A stretch of DNA of 64,000 bases from Streptomyces olivaceoviridis (GTDB taxonomy: Bacteria > Actinomycetota > Actinomycetes > Streptomycetales > Streptomycetaceae). The notes below the pieces were generated by a model. The model saw only the letters and a list, made by a program, of their open reading frames with translations. It ran no database searches and was not told the origin of the DNA. This document shows, in pieces, positions 25,152 through 35,997 of this stretch. The stretch spans positions 62,001 through 126,000 of the forward strand of contig NZ_BMUI01000003.1 in NCBI RefSeq assembly GCF_014650115.1, read 5' to 3'. The first letter of the stretch is position 1, and each line of letters opens with the position of its first letter. Position numbers and translations under genes: made by a program.

Positions 25152-27679
25152 TGTTCCGCACCGCCCTGCGCAACGTCCTCGCGCACAAGGCCCGGCTCCT
25201 GATGACCGTGCTCGCCGTCATGCTCGGCGTGGCGTTCGTCTCCGGGACGCTGGTCTTCACCAACACCATCTCCGACGCCTACCAGAAGAGCTCCGCCAAG
25301 GGCTTCGACCAGGTCGACGTCGCCGTACGGCCCGAGTACCAGGACTCCCACGGCGACCAGGTCGGCAGGACGCCGGAGCTGACCCGGGCCCTGCTCGACC
25401 AGGCCGCCAGGGTTCCCGGGGCCGCCTCCGCCACCGGTGTCGTCACCGGCTTCACCGCCGTCGCCGACAAGAACGGCAAGCTCGTCGGCGGCGACTGGCA
25501 GTCCGCCGGCGGCAACTACTGGGGTACCGAGGACCCCCGCTACCCGCTGGTCAGCGGCCATGCCCCGCACGGCAAGGACGAGGTGCTGATCGACTCGGCG
25601 ACCGCGAAGCGGGCCGGTTACCGGGTCGGCGACACCGTGCGGCTCTCCGTGGACGGCCCGGTCCTCACGCCCACCGTCAGCGGCATCTTCACCACCGACG
25701 ACGGCAACGTCGCCGCGGGCGGCAGCCTCACCCTGTTCGACACGGCGACCGCGCAGGCCCTGTTCGGCAAGAAGGGCACGTACGACGAGATCGACGTGCG
25801 GGCCGCGGCCGGCACCAGCCAGACGGCGCTCAAGGCCGAGCTGGACAAGGCCCTGCCCGCGAAGCTGGTGGAGACCACCACCGGCAAGCGGCTCGCCGAC
25901 GACCAGGCGAAGGCCATCTCCGCCTCCATGAGCAGCCTGAAGCAGGGCCTGCTGGTGTTCGCCGGCATCGCCCTGTTCGTCGGCACGTTCATCATCGCCA
26001 ACACCTTCACCATGCTGGTCGCCCAGCGCACCCGGGAGCTGGCCCTGCTGCGGGCGGTCGGCGCCTCCCGCCGCCAGGTCACCCGTTCGGTGCTGATCGA
26101 GGCGTTCGCCGTCGGCGCGGTCGCCGGTGTGGCCGGCCTGGCCGCCGGTGTCGGCATCGGCGCGGGCCTGCGCTCCCTGCTCGGCTCGTTCGGCGCGAGC
26201 ATGCCCGACGGCCCGCTGGTGATCAGCCCCGGCACGGTGGTCACCGCCCTCGCGGTCGGTGTCCTCATCACCATGCTGGCCGCGTGGCTGCCCGGCCGCC
26301 GGGCCGCGAAGATCCCGCCGGTGGCGGCGATGAGCAGCGTGCACGCCAAGGCCACCGCCAAGTCGCTGGTGCTGCGCAACACGCTGGGCTCGCTGTTCGC
26401 GGCGGCCGGCGTCGCGGTGGTCCTCGCCGGCACGAGGATGGACGCCGACAGCGGCCAGGGCGCGATGGGCGTCGGCGCGGTCCTGCTCATCATCGGCGTG
26501 TTCATCCTGACCCCGCTGCTGTCCCGCCCGCTGATCGCCGCCGCCGCGCCGGTGCTGCGCGCCTTCGGGGTGTCGGGCAAGCTGGCCCGGCAGAACTCGG
26601 TGCGCAACCCGCGCCGTACCGCGGCCACCGCCTCCGCGCTGATGATCGGCCTGACGCTGATCACCGGCATGACGGTGATGGCGGGCAGCCTCCAGACGTC
26701 CATCGACAAGATGGCCTCCGCGGCGATCCGCGCCGACTACGTCGTCTCGATGGCCAACCGCGGCCCGCTCTCCCCCGGCGTGGAGAAGAAGCTCGCCTCC
26801 GCCGACGGCGTCACCGCGAGCAGCCCGCTGCGCAACGGCGAGTCCCGCATCGACGGCGAGACCGAGTTCCTGACCGGGGTCGACGGCGCGGCGATCGGCA
26901 AGCTGACGGACCTTAAGGTGACCGACGGCTCCTTCACCGTGGGCGGCACGCGGGTCGTCGTGGACGAGGACCGCGCCAAGGACTTCGGCTGGAAGGCCGG
27001 TTCCCGCTTCACCGCGCACTTCGAGGACGGCAAGGCGCAGCGGCTGACGGTCGCGGGGGTCTATGAGGGCAACGACATGCTCAACGGGATCCTCCTCGAC
27101 AACAAGGTCCTCACCCCGCACCTGTCCGACCCGGCCGACATGCAGGTCATGGTGAAGACGGCGGACGGGGCGGACGGCGCGGCCAAGGACAGGCTGGAGA
27201 AGGCCCTCGGCTCCAACCCGGCGATCAAGGTCCAGGACAAGCAGGACATCTCCGATGAGATCGCACAGACGTTCACGCTGATGCTGAACATGGTCTACGG
27301 CCTGCTCGGCATGGCGGTGATCGTCGCGGTGCTCGGTGTCGTCAACACGCTGGCCATGTCCGTCTTCGAACGGGCCCAGGAGATCGGGATGCTCCGCGCG
27401 ATCGGCCTGGACCGCAGGGCGGTCAAGCGGATGGTCCGCCTGGAGTCCCTGGTGATCTCCCTGTTCGGCGGGGTGCTGGGCATCGGCCTGGGCGTGTTCT
27501 TCGGCTGGGCGGCCGGCGAGCTGCTGGGCACGAAGATGCCGACGTACGAACTGGTGCTGCCGTACGGCCGGATGACGGTGTTCCTGCTGCTGGCGGGCGT
27601 GGTCGGAGTCCTGGCCGCGCTGTGGCCGGCCCGGCGCGCGGCCCGGCTGAACATGCTGACGGCCATCAAGGCCGAGTAG
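25151..27679 (+). CDS. ABC transporter permease, FtsX/MacB type (first pair)
   Basis: 842 residues with two FtsX-like halves. A first membrane segment near residues 14-34, a large extracellular domain, then hydrophobic bundles around residues 265-380 (TFIIANTFTMLVAQRTRELALLRAV), 425-480, and a second bundle to the end (AQEIGMLRAIGLDRRAVKRM). This is the standard MacB-like permease core. Substrate is unknown. A strong terminator follows. Confidence 0.92.
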   Translation: MFRTALRNVLAHKARLLMTVLAVMLGVAFVSGTLVFTNTISDAYQKSSAKGFDQVDVAVRPEYQDSHGDQVGRTPELTRALLDQAARVPGAASATGVVTGFTAVADKNGKLVGGDWQSAGGNYWGTEDPRYPLVSGHAPHGKDEVLIDSATAKRAGYRVGDTVRLSVDGPVLTPTVSGIFTTDDGNVAAGGSLTLFDTATAQALFGKKGTYDEIDVRAAAGTSQTALKAELDKALPAKLVETTTGKRLADDQAKAISASMSSLKQGLLVFAGIALFVGTFIIANTFTMLVAQRTRELALLRAVGASRRQVTRSVLIEAFAVGAVAGVAGLAAGVGIGAGLRSLLGSFGASMPDGPLVISPGTVVTALAVGVLITMLAAWLPGRRAAKIPPVAAMSSVHAKATAKSLVLRNTLGSLFAAAGVAVVLAGTRMDADSGQGAMGVGAVLLIIGVFILTPLLSRPLIAAAAPVLRAFGVSGKLARQNSVRNPRRTAATASALMIGLTLITGMTVMAGSLQTSIDKMASAAIRADYVVSMANRGPLSPGVEKKLASADGVTASSPLRNGESRIDGETEFLTGVDGAAIGKLTDLKVTDGSFTVGGTRVVVDEDRAKDFGWKAGSRFTAHFEDGKAQRLTVAGVYEGNDMLNGILLDNKVLTPHLSDPADMQVMVKTADGADGAAKDRLEKALGSNPAIKVQDKQDISDEIAQTFTLMLNMVYGLLGMAVIVAVLGVVNTLAMSVFERAQEIGMLRAIGLDRRAVKRMVRLESLVISLFGGVLGIGLGVFFGWAAGELLGTKMPTYELVLPYGRMTVFLLLAGVVGVLAALWPARRAARLNMLTAIKAE

Positions 27680-27685
27680 GCGGTC

Positions 27686-27732
27686 GTACGACACAAGGGG
27701 GCCCCTCGGGACGGGGCCCCCTTGTGTCGTAC
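27686..27732. terminator. Very strong terminator after the ABC permease
   Basis: A 20-bp perfect stem, arms 27686-27705 and 27713-27732 (starting GTACGACACAAGG), with a 7-nt loop. It lies between convergent genes (permease and CFA-like gene) and probably serves both. Confidence 0.85.
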
Positions 27733-27760
27733 CGCCGTCCGCCGTGCGGTCGTACCCGTG

Positions 27761-29053
27761 TCAGCCGTGCCAGGTGCGGGCCCGCAGGGGGAGTCCGGAG
27801 GCGCCGGACTCGGGGGTGCGGATCGCGAGGACCTGGTTGACGCCGATGCGGTTGCGTTCGAAGGCGAGCGCGGAGGCGGCCATGTACAGCAGCCAGACGC
27901 GGGCCCGGCCGGGGCTGGTGAGGCGGACGGCCCGGTCCCAGTCGGCCTCCAGGTTGGCGACCCACCGGCGCAGGGTGCGGGCGTAGTGCTCGCGGATGGA
28001 CTCCACGTCCCGGACCTCGAAACCGGCCCGCTCCAGCTGGGTGACGGTGGTGCCGACGGGGGCGAGTTCGCCGTCGGGGAAGACGTAGGCGTCGATGAAC
28101 TCGTCCACCTCGTACGCCGACTCGTCCCGCTGCGGGCGGCGGGCGATCTGGTGGTTGAGCAGCCGGCCGCCCGGCTTGAGCAGGGCGTGGAGCTGGCGGG
28201 CGTACTCCAGGTACTTCTCGGCGCCGACGTGTTCGGCCATGCCGATGGAGGAGATCGCGTCGAAGGGGCCGTCCACGACGTCCCGGTAGTCCTGGACCCT
28301 GATCTCCACCCGGTCGGTCAGCCCCTCGTCGGCGACGCGCTTGCGGGCGTACGCCGCCTGCTCCTGGGAGAGCGTGACGCCGACGACGCTCACGCCGTGC
28401 TCGCGGGCCGCGTGGATGGCCATGGAACCCCAGCCGCAGCCGACGTCCAGCAGCCGCTGCCCCTCCTTCAGGCCCAGCTTGGCGCAGACCAGTTCCAGCT
28501 TGTCGCGCTGGGCGGACTCCAGCGTTCCGGCGTCCTCCCAGTAGGCGCAGGAGTACACCATGGAGGGGCCGAGGACGATCTCGTAGAAGTCGTTCCCGAC
28601 GTCGTAGTGGTGGCTGATGGCCCGCTTGTCGGTACGCCGGGTGTGCAGGTTCCGGCGGGGTCTGCGGACCTCCTCGCGCGGCGGGGCGGGCGGGACCGGC
28701 GGGCCGGCCAGTCTCAGCAGCTCGCGGGCGGCGGCCCGGACATCGGGGTCGCGCAGGGCCTGTACGAGGCCGCGGGCGTCCTCCCCGCGCTCCCAGACGA
28801 GGCCCGCCATGGCGTCGAGCGCGGTGTACAGGTCGCCCTCGATCTCCAGGTCACCGGAGACCCAGGCGCGGGCGAGGCCCAGTTCGCCAGGTTTGTACAG
28901 CATGCGGCGCAGGGCGCGGCGGTTGCGCACGACGAGCGCCGGCGCGTCCGGCGGGCCTGCCTGCGACCCGTCCCAGGCCTTCAGGCGTACCGGGAGCGGG
29001 GCTCCCAGCATCTGCTCGGCAACACTCCTCAGCCGCGACGCGGCGTCGGCCAT
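27761..29053 (-). CDS. Cyclopropane-fatty-acyl-phospholipid synthase-like methyltransferase
   Basis: 430 residues. The SAM motif I LLDVGCGWGSMAIHA, IMHYDV-type start (ISHHYDVGNDFYEIVLGP), MAEHVG and the C-terminal LTSPGRARVW are hallmarks. The family adds a methylene from SAM to unsaturated acyl chains of phospholipids. The ATG at 29053 with GAGGTG is better than the GTG/ATG upstream. The MacB-type operon lies on the opposite strand and ends nearby. Confidence 0.9.
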   Translation of the reverse strand: MADAASRLRSVAEQMLGAPLPVRLKAWDGSQAGPPDAPALVVRNRRALRRMLYKPGELGLARAWVSGDLEIEGDLYTALDAMAGLVWERGEDARGLVQALRDPDVRAAARELLRLAGPPVPPAPPREEVRRPRRNLHTRRTDKRAISHHYDVGNDFYEIVLGPSMVYSCAYWEDAGTLESAQRDKLELVCAKLGLKEGQRLLDVGCGWGSMAIHAAREHGVSVVGVTLSQEQAAYARKRVADEGLTDRVEIRVQDYRDVVDGPFDAISSIGMAEHVGAEKYLEYARQLHALLKPGGRLLNHQIARRPQRDESAYEVDEFIDAYVFPDGELAPVGTTVTQLERAGFEVRDVESIREHYARTLRRWVANLEADWDRAVRLTSPGRARVWLLYMAASALAFERNRIGVNQVLAIRTPESGASGLPLRARTWHG

Positions 29054-29189
29054 GGCGCACACCTCCAAGACGACGATCCCGGATGCCGGATACCACGTAA
29101 ACACCGCGAGGGCCTCGGCGCAGTCCCGCAAAGGAGTTACGACTGGGCAAAACGGTTGTGGAAACCATGCGGACGGGTGCCCGGGAACG

Positions 29190-29231
29190 CCGGAAGACCT
29201 CCCGCACCACGGATGGCAGGAGGTCTTCCGG
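29190..29231. terminator. Hairpin between ndh and CFA-like gene
   Basis: 13-bp stem CCGGAAGACCTCC-like (29190-29202 / 29219-29231), loop 16 nt. On the minus strand it lies downstream of ndh and upstream of the CFA-like gene, so it may terminate ndh transcripts before the methyltransferase gene. Confidence 0.55.
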
Positions 29232-29234
29232 GTC

Positions 29235-29308
29235 GGTCACCGACAGGAGGATCTGTCGGTGACCGGAGGGTCTGTCGGTGACCCGAGGTTCTCTCGGTGA
29301 CCGGAGGT
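29235..29308. repeat. Three 19-bp tandem repeats with an inverted copy
   Basis: TCTGTCGGTGACCGGAGGG and two variants occupy 29252-29270, 29271-29289 and 29290-29308, the last touching the ndh stop codon. An inverted GGTCACCGACAG (29235-29246) pairs with the first unit (12 bp). Confidence 0.85.
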
Positions 29309-30690
29309 CAGGAGGCCTTGGCCTTCTCCTCGGTCTTGCTCGCGGCGGCGACCGGCGCCGGCTTGGCGGCCTCGTAGAACTCCTCGCGCGGGTTCTCCAT
29401 GGCGCCGAGGGAGACGACCTCGCGCTTGAGGAACATGCCGAGCGTCCAGTCGGCGAAGACGCGGATCTTGCGGTTCCAGGTCGGCATCGCCATACCGTGG
29501 TAGCCACGGTGCATGTACCAGGCGAGGCGGCCCTTGAGCTTGATCTTCATCTTGCCCATGACGATCATCGCCACGCCCTTGTGCAGGCCGAGACCGGCGA
29601 CCGCACCCTTGTTGGCGTGCTCGTACTCCTTCTGCGGGAAGCCCCGCATACCGGAGACCACGTTGTCGCCGAGGACCTTCGCCTGGCGCAGCGCGTGCTG
29701 GGCGTTCGGCGGGCACCAGGCGTTCTCCACGCCGGCCTTGCGGGCGGCGAGGTCCGGCACCTGGGCGTTGTCGCCGGCGGCCCAGATGTAGTCCGTGCCC
29801 TTGACCTGGAGCGTGGGCTCGCAGTCGACGTGACCGCGCGGGCCCAGCGGCAGACCGAAGCGGGAGAGGGCCGGGTTCGGCTTGACGCCGGCCGTCCACA
29901 CGATGGTGTTGGAGTCGACCTCCAGGCCGTTCTTCAGCACCACGTGGCCGTCGACGCAGGAGTCCATGGAGGTGGAGAGGTAGATCTCCACGCCCCGGCT
30001 CTCCAGGTGCTCCTTGCCGTACTGGCCGAGCTTGGGGCCGACCTCGGGAAGGATCTTGTCGGCGGCGTCGACGAGGATGAAGCGCATGTCCTCGCGGGAC
30101 ACGTTCTTGTAGTACTTGGCCGCGTCCCGGGCCATGTCCTCGACCTCACCGATGGTCTCCGCGCCCGCGAAGCCACCGCCGATGAAGACGAAGGTGAGCG
30201 CCTTGCGGCGGATCTCCTCGTCGGTCGTGGAGTCGGCCTTGTCCAGCTGCTCCAGGACGTGGTTGCGCAGGCCGATGGACTCCTCGATGCCCTTCATGCC
30301 GATGCCCTGCTCGGCGAGGCCGGGGATCGGGAAGGTGCGGGAGACCGCGCCCATGGCGATGACCAGGTAGTCGAAGGGCAGCTCGTACGCCTCGCCCACC
30401 AGCGGGGCGATCGTGGCGACCTTGCGGTCCTGGTCGATGGTGGTGACCCGACCGGTGAGGACCTCCGCCTTCGGCAGCACGCGTCGCAGCGGGACGACGA
30501 CGTGGCGAGGGGAGATGCTGCCGGCGGCGGCTTCGGGGAGGAAGGGCTGGTAGGTCATGTACGACCGGGGGTCGACGACCGTGACGGTCGCCTCGCCGTA
30601 GCGCATCTTCTTGAGGATGCGCCGAGCTGCGTACAGGCCTACGTACCCACCGCCTACTACGAGGATCCTGGGACGCTCCGTGGTGCTCAT
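29308..30690 (-). CDS. ndh: Type II NADH dehydrogenase
   Basis: 460-residue single-chain NADH:quinone oxidoreductase. The FAD motif is ILVVGGGYVGLYAARRI at the N-terminus. The NAD motif is TFVFIGGGFAGAETIGE. Conserved AGDNAQVP and the C-terminal YMHRGYHG membrane-associated region fit NDH-2. It feeds electrons to menaquinone without proton pumping. The ATG at 30690 opens MSTTERPRILVVGG; a 475-nt leader precedes it. A Rex-like operator in that leader suggests NADH-responsive control. Confidence 0.93.
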   Translation of the reverse strand: MSTTERPRILVVGGGYVGLYAARRILKKMRYGEATVTVVDPRSYMTYQPFLPEAAAGSISPRHVVVPLRRVLPKAEVLTGRVTTIDQDRKVATIAPLVGEAYELPFDYLVIAMGAVSRTFPIPGLAEQGIGMKGIEESIGLRNHVLEQLDKADSTTDEEIRRKALTFVFIGGGFAGAETIGEVEDMARDAAKYYKNVSREDMRFILVDAADKILPEVGPKLGQYGKEHLESRGVEIYLSTSMDSCVDGHVVLKNGLEVDSNTIVWTAGVKPNPALSRFGLPLGPRGHVDCEPTLQVKGTDYIWAAGDNAQVPDLAARKAGVENAWCPPNAQHALRQAKVLGDNVVSGMRGFPQKEYEHANKGAVAGLGLHKGVAMIVMGKMKIKLKGRLAWYMHRGYHGMAMPTWNRKIRVFADWTLGMFLKREVVSLGAMENPREEFYEAAKPAPVAAASKTEEKAKAS

Positions 30691-31165
30691 GCCATCGAGT
30701 ATCCACCCGCCCCCGGGGGGTCGCTCGTGCGCCCCTTCACAAGGTCTGACAGGGCCTGTGTTAAACTCCGCGGCTCGCGTGACGCAGACCACGGGGGCGC
30801 GAGGGAACCGCAGGGCGCTTCGCCCCGTTGTCAAGGCCGCGTGAGCTGCCTCTCCGGGCCGACGGGGCGACCGTGAGGGCATCGTGACGCCCTCGGAACA
30901 CCCCCCTCCAAGGGCCTCTTGTCCTCTTCATCTGAACATGTTCAAACAGCCTCTGAGCCCCCGAAAGGGCCAATGGGCCCCCTTCCGGGGCCCGATGGGA
31001 GGGAATTCCTTGTGAAGAACTTCACGAAGGTTCCCACGCGGGTATGACCAAGGGCCCCTCAAGGGGGCCCCGGACACCGCTCAAACGTTATCCAACCTGC
31101 TCAGCAGGTGGCTACCGTCCAGTAACAAAAGAGAGCCACGCCACGCCCCGGGGCACGGACCGGAC
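30691..31165. other. 475-nt ndh upstream/leader region
   Basis: No gene was supported. It contains two 7-bp GC hairpins GGGCCCC / GGGGCCC (30975-30993, 31052-31070), smaller ones GAGGGC / GCCCTC and GGGCG-ctt-CGCCC, a perfect 12-bp palindrome TGAACATGTTCA (30933-30944) and a Rex-like box. If the transcript starts near the Rex box, ndh has a structured leader of about 300 nt. Confidence 0.5.
31010..31027. promoter_or_regulatory. Rex-like operator upstream of ndh
   Basis: TTGTGAA-GAAC-TTCACGA has one mismatch to the consensus TTGTGAA-N4-TTCACAA of the redox repressor Rex. Rex controls NADH-oxidising and respiratory genes in actinobacteria, and ndh is the first gene downstream on the minus strand. 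Confidence 0.6.
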
Positions 31166-32107
31166 TCACGCCACGGACCAGGCGATGCCGTCCAGGATGT
31201 CGTGCTCACTCACCACGACCTCCTCGGCGCCGATCCGCTCCATGATCGCGAGCAGCACGAGGGCGCCGGCGCCGATGACGTCGACCCGGCCCGGGTGCAG
31301 GGAGGGGATCGCGGCGCGCTCGGCGTGCGTGGAGCGCAGCAGCCGTTCGGTGATCTCGCGCACGCGGTCCCGGGAGACCCGGGAGTGGTGGATGCGCGCG
31401 GAGTCGTACGCGGGCAGTTCCTGGGCGATGGCGGACACCGTGGTGACGGACCCGGCCAGGCCCACCAGGGTGTGCGCCTCGCGCAGCGGGACCGACTGCT
31501 CGGCGAGGTCCAGGGCCGCCTCGATGTCGGCCCGCATGGCGGCGATCTCGTCCTCGGTGGGCGGGTCGCTCACCTCTCCGCCGTGCACCAGGTGCCGCTC
31601 GGTCATCCGTACACAGCCGACGTCCACCGACCGGGCGGCACGCACGTGGTCGCCGCCGACGACGAACTCGGTGGAGCCGCCGCCGATGTCCACGACCAGG
31701 TAGGGCCGGGTGAGGTCGCCGCGGCCGGTGAGCTCCTTCGTGGCACCCGTGAAGGAGAACTCGGCCTCCTGGTCACCGGTGATGACCTCCGGCTCGACCC
31801 CGAGGATGTCCAGCACACCGCGCACGAAGTCCTCGCGGTTCTCGGCGTCGCGCGAGGCGGAGGTGGCGACGAACCGCAGGCGCTCGGCGCCGTGCTCCTT
31901 GATGACGTCCGCGTACTCACGGCAGGCGGCGAAGGTGCGCTCCAGTGCCTCGGGCGCGAGCCGGCCGGTGCGGTCGACCCCCTGGCCGAGTCGCACGATC
32001 GTCATCCGGCGGTCCAGGTCGGTCAGCTCGCCCGTCGCCGGGTCGGCGTCCGCGACCAGCAGACGGATGGAGTTGGTGCCGCAGTCGATGGCGGCCACGC
32101 GGGTCAC
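31166..32107 (-). CDS. Ppx/GppA-family exopolyphosphatase
   Basis: 313 residues, ASKHA fold. Motifs: AAIDCGTNSIRLLVA (phosphate 1), GQGVDRTG, FVATSASRDAENRE, EAEFSFTGATKEL and VVDIGGGSTEFVV. It hydrolyses inorganic polyphosphate or (p)ppGpp-type nucleotides. It is the short single-domain form of Streptomyces. The GTG start overlaps the upstream stop by 4 nt. Confidence 0.9.
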   Translation of the reverse strand: MTRVAAIDCGTNSIRLLVADADPATGELTDLDRRMTIVRLGQGVDRTGRLAPEALERTFAACREYADVIKEHGAERLRFVATSASRDAENREDFVRGVLDILGVEPEVITGDQEAEFSFTGATKELTGRGDLTRPYLVVDIGGGSTEFVVGGDHVRAARSVDVGCVRMTERHLVHGGEVSDPPTEDEIAAMRADIEAALDLAEQSVPLREAHTLVGLAGSVTTVSAIAQELPAYDSARIHHSRVSRDRVREITERLLRSTHAERAAIPSLHPGRVDVIGAGALVLLAIMERIGAEEVVVSEHDILDGIAWSVA

Positions 32108-32673
32108 TTCTCGTCCCCCTCGCTGTCGTCGCGCCCGTCCCTCTCACCGCTGTCGCCGCTGTCGAGCGTCACGCACGCGCCCTTGCGCCACCACTCCGGC
32201 AGCATCGCCAGGGCCTCGTCGCCGAGCGGGTTCACGCCCGGGCCGGCGGCCAGCGAGTGGGCGACGAGCACGTGCAGGCACTTCACCCGGTCCGGCATGC
32301 CGCCCGCGCTCGGGAAGCCCTGGAGGACCTCGATCTCGTCCCGGCGCCGGATGTAGTCCTCGTGCGCGGCCCGGTACGCGGCGGCCAGCCCGGGGTCGCG
32401 GCCAAGCCGCTCGGTCATCTCCTTCATCACGCCGTTCGCCTCCAGCGTGCCGATGGCGGAGGACGCCTTCGGGCACGTCAGGTAGTACAGCGTCGGGAAG
32501 GGCGTGCCGTCGGGCAGGCGCGGTGCCGTCTCCACGACGTCCGGCTGACCGCACGGGCAGCGGTGCGCGATGGCCCTGAGGCCCCGCGGCGGGCGGCCCA
32601 GCTGCTGCTTGAAGGCCTCTACGTCCGCGTCGGTGGGCTCGGTGCGCGGAGTGGGCGGCGGAGGGGTTTCCAT
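32104..32673 (-). CDS. DUF501 protein
   Basis: 189 residues. The conserved N-terminal AFKQQLGRPPRGLRAIAHRC, CPCGQPDVVET and YYLTCPKASSAIGTLEA fit DUF501. The three clustered cysteines (CPCG, CP) may bind metal. The C-terminus is acidic. It is co-transcribed with the Ppx and DivIC-like genes, an order well conserved in actinobacteria. Function unknown. Confidence 0.9.
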   Translation of the reverse strand: METPPPPTPRTEPTDADVEAFKQQLGRPPRGLRAIAHRCPCGQPDVVETAPRLPDGTPFPTLYYLTCPKASSAIGTLEANGVMKEMTERLGRDPGLAAAYRAAHEDYIRRRDEIEVLQGFPSAGGMPDRVKCLHVLVAHSLAAGPGVNPLGDEALAMLPEWWRKGACVTLDSGDSGERDGRDDSEGDEK

Positions 32674-32722
32674 GACTGCTTTCCGGGTGGGGTTCTGTCG
32701 GTTGCCGGACCGGACGGGCCGG

Positions 32723-33199
32723 TCACTGCTCGGAGGCGTCGGCCTTGTCGACGCCTTCCCAGACGTTCGTGTACCAGGGCCGGTGCGCGGCCCCGAGGTC
32801 GGCGCGGGACTGCCTGGCCGCGTTCGGGTCGACGACCACGTACCCGGTCTCGCCGGGCATCACATAGTGCAGCCGGCGGCGGATCTGCTGCTCGGCGTAG
32901 GCGTCGTCCTGCCAGCGCGCCTTCAGGTCGCGCAGCTGCTCGACGCGCTCACGGGCCTGCTCCCGCTGCCGCTGGAGGTCGGCGATCTGCTCGCGCTGGG
33001 ACACGTACTGCCGCATCGGATAGGCGAGGGCGACGATCATCGTGCACAGCACCAGCGCGAGCAGGGCCGCGCGGCCGGTGAGCCGGGAGCGGCGGGCCTG
33101 GCGCTTGGTCTGGGAGCGGTAGACGCGGGCCGCGGTCTGCTCGCCGAGCAGCCGCAGCCTGGTCGCGGTGGAGAAACGGTCCCGGTCCCTCACGGCCAT
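32723..33199 (-). CDS. divIC: DivIC/FtsB-like septum protein
   Basis: 158 residues. A basic cytosolic N-terminus, one membrane segment at about residues 44-61 (ALLALVLCTMIVALAYP) and an extracellular coiled coil (QREQIADLQRQREQARERV, 68-90) then a C-terminal loop (YAEQQIRRRLHYVMPGET). It is the divisome coiled coil that pairs with FtsL and DivIB/FtsQ. ATG 33199 after GGCGGAGAG was preferred to a GTG 24 nt upstream. Confidence 0.88.
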   Translation of the reverse strand: MAVRDRDRFSTATRLRLLGEQTAARVYRSQTKRQARRSRLTGRAALLALVLCTMIVALAYPMRQYVSQREQIADLQRQREQARERVEQLRDLKARWQDDAYAEQQIRRRLHYVMPGETGYVVVDPNAARQSRADLGAAHRPWYTNVWEGVDKADASEQ

Positions 33200-33228
33200 C
33201 TGTCTCTCCGCCTCCCCTTTCACACGCG

Positions 33229-33273
33229 CGTACGTCCCCGGACACGGTACGGGACCGAGTACGGGGACGTACG
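33229..33273. terminator. Hairpin between eno and divIC
   Basis: 12-bp perfect stem CGTACGTCCCCG / CGGGGACGTACG (33229-33240, 33262-33273). It is downstream of eno on the minus strand and may reduce read-through into divIC. Confidence 0.55.
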
Positions 33274-33304
33274 TACGACTGGCTAAGCCTTACGCCAGGT
33301 TGGG

Positions 33305-34648
<1,344 letters not shown>

Positions 34649-34784
34649 TTACGGCTGTGCCTTGCGACTAGAGCCTAACCGTCCCGGGGCCGTCGGCCAC
34701 CGACCGACCGCCCCGTGGACAAGCCGACGGTACCTTTTGTTTCTCACCGAAACAAAGGGTTCAGGGGTCGGTGGACGCAAAAAT

Positions 34785-34826
34785 CCCCGCCCCGGTGCGT
34801 ACGGGGGAACACGCACCGGGGCGGGG
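34785..34826 (-). terminator. Rho-independent-type terminator after rpfA
   Basis: A perfect 16-bp stem (34785-34800 / 34811-34826), 10-nt loop; on the minus strand the stem is followed by ATTTTTG. A second hairpin GGGCCCGCG / CGCGGGCCC is at 34877-34900. Together they separate rpfA from eno; the 317-nt gap 34607-34923 holds no gene I can support beyond the eno promoter region. Confidence 0.85.
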
Positions 34827-34923
34827 AGGCGGGGAGCCCGTGGGGACGGGGGGCGGCCCTCAGAGGGCCTTCAGCGGGGCCCGCGCGGACGCGCGGGCCC
34901 GTGCCCGGACTGGGGGCGGGGTC

Positions 34924-35812
<889 letters not shown>

Positions 35813-35997
35813 GACGACTGTTCCCGGGCGACCGCTGGCAGGATTCGGCGTTGCGGCGGCCGGGGCTCGTGGTGACGAGCGGTCCCGACCGTAGACACGT
35901 GATCGGCGGAATTTCAAAGACGATCAGGGCTTCTGAGACTCATCCCACACTTTCACCAAACCGGACATCAAGGCACTAAGTGGGACGCCAACTCTCC

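Noticed and set aside
30933..30944. TGAACATGTTCA palindrome as a LexA SOS box
   Set aside because: Only two bases lie between GAAC and GTTC; actinobacterial LexA needs four.
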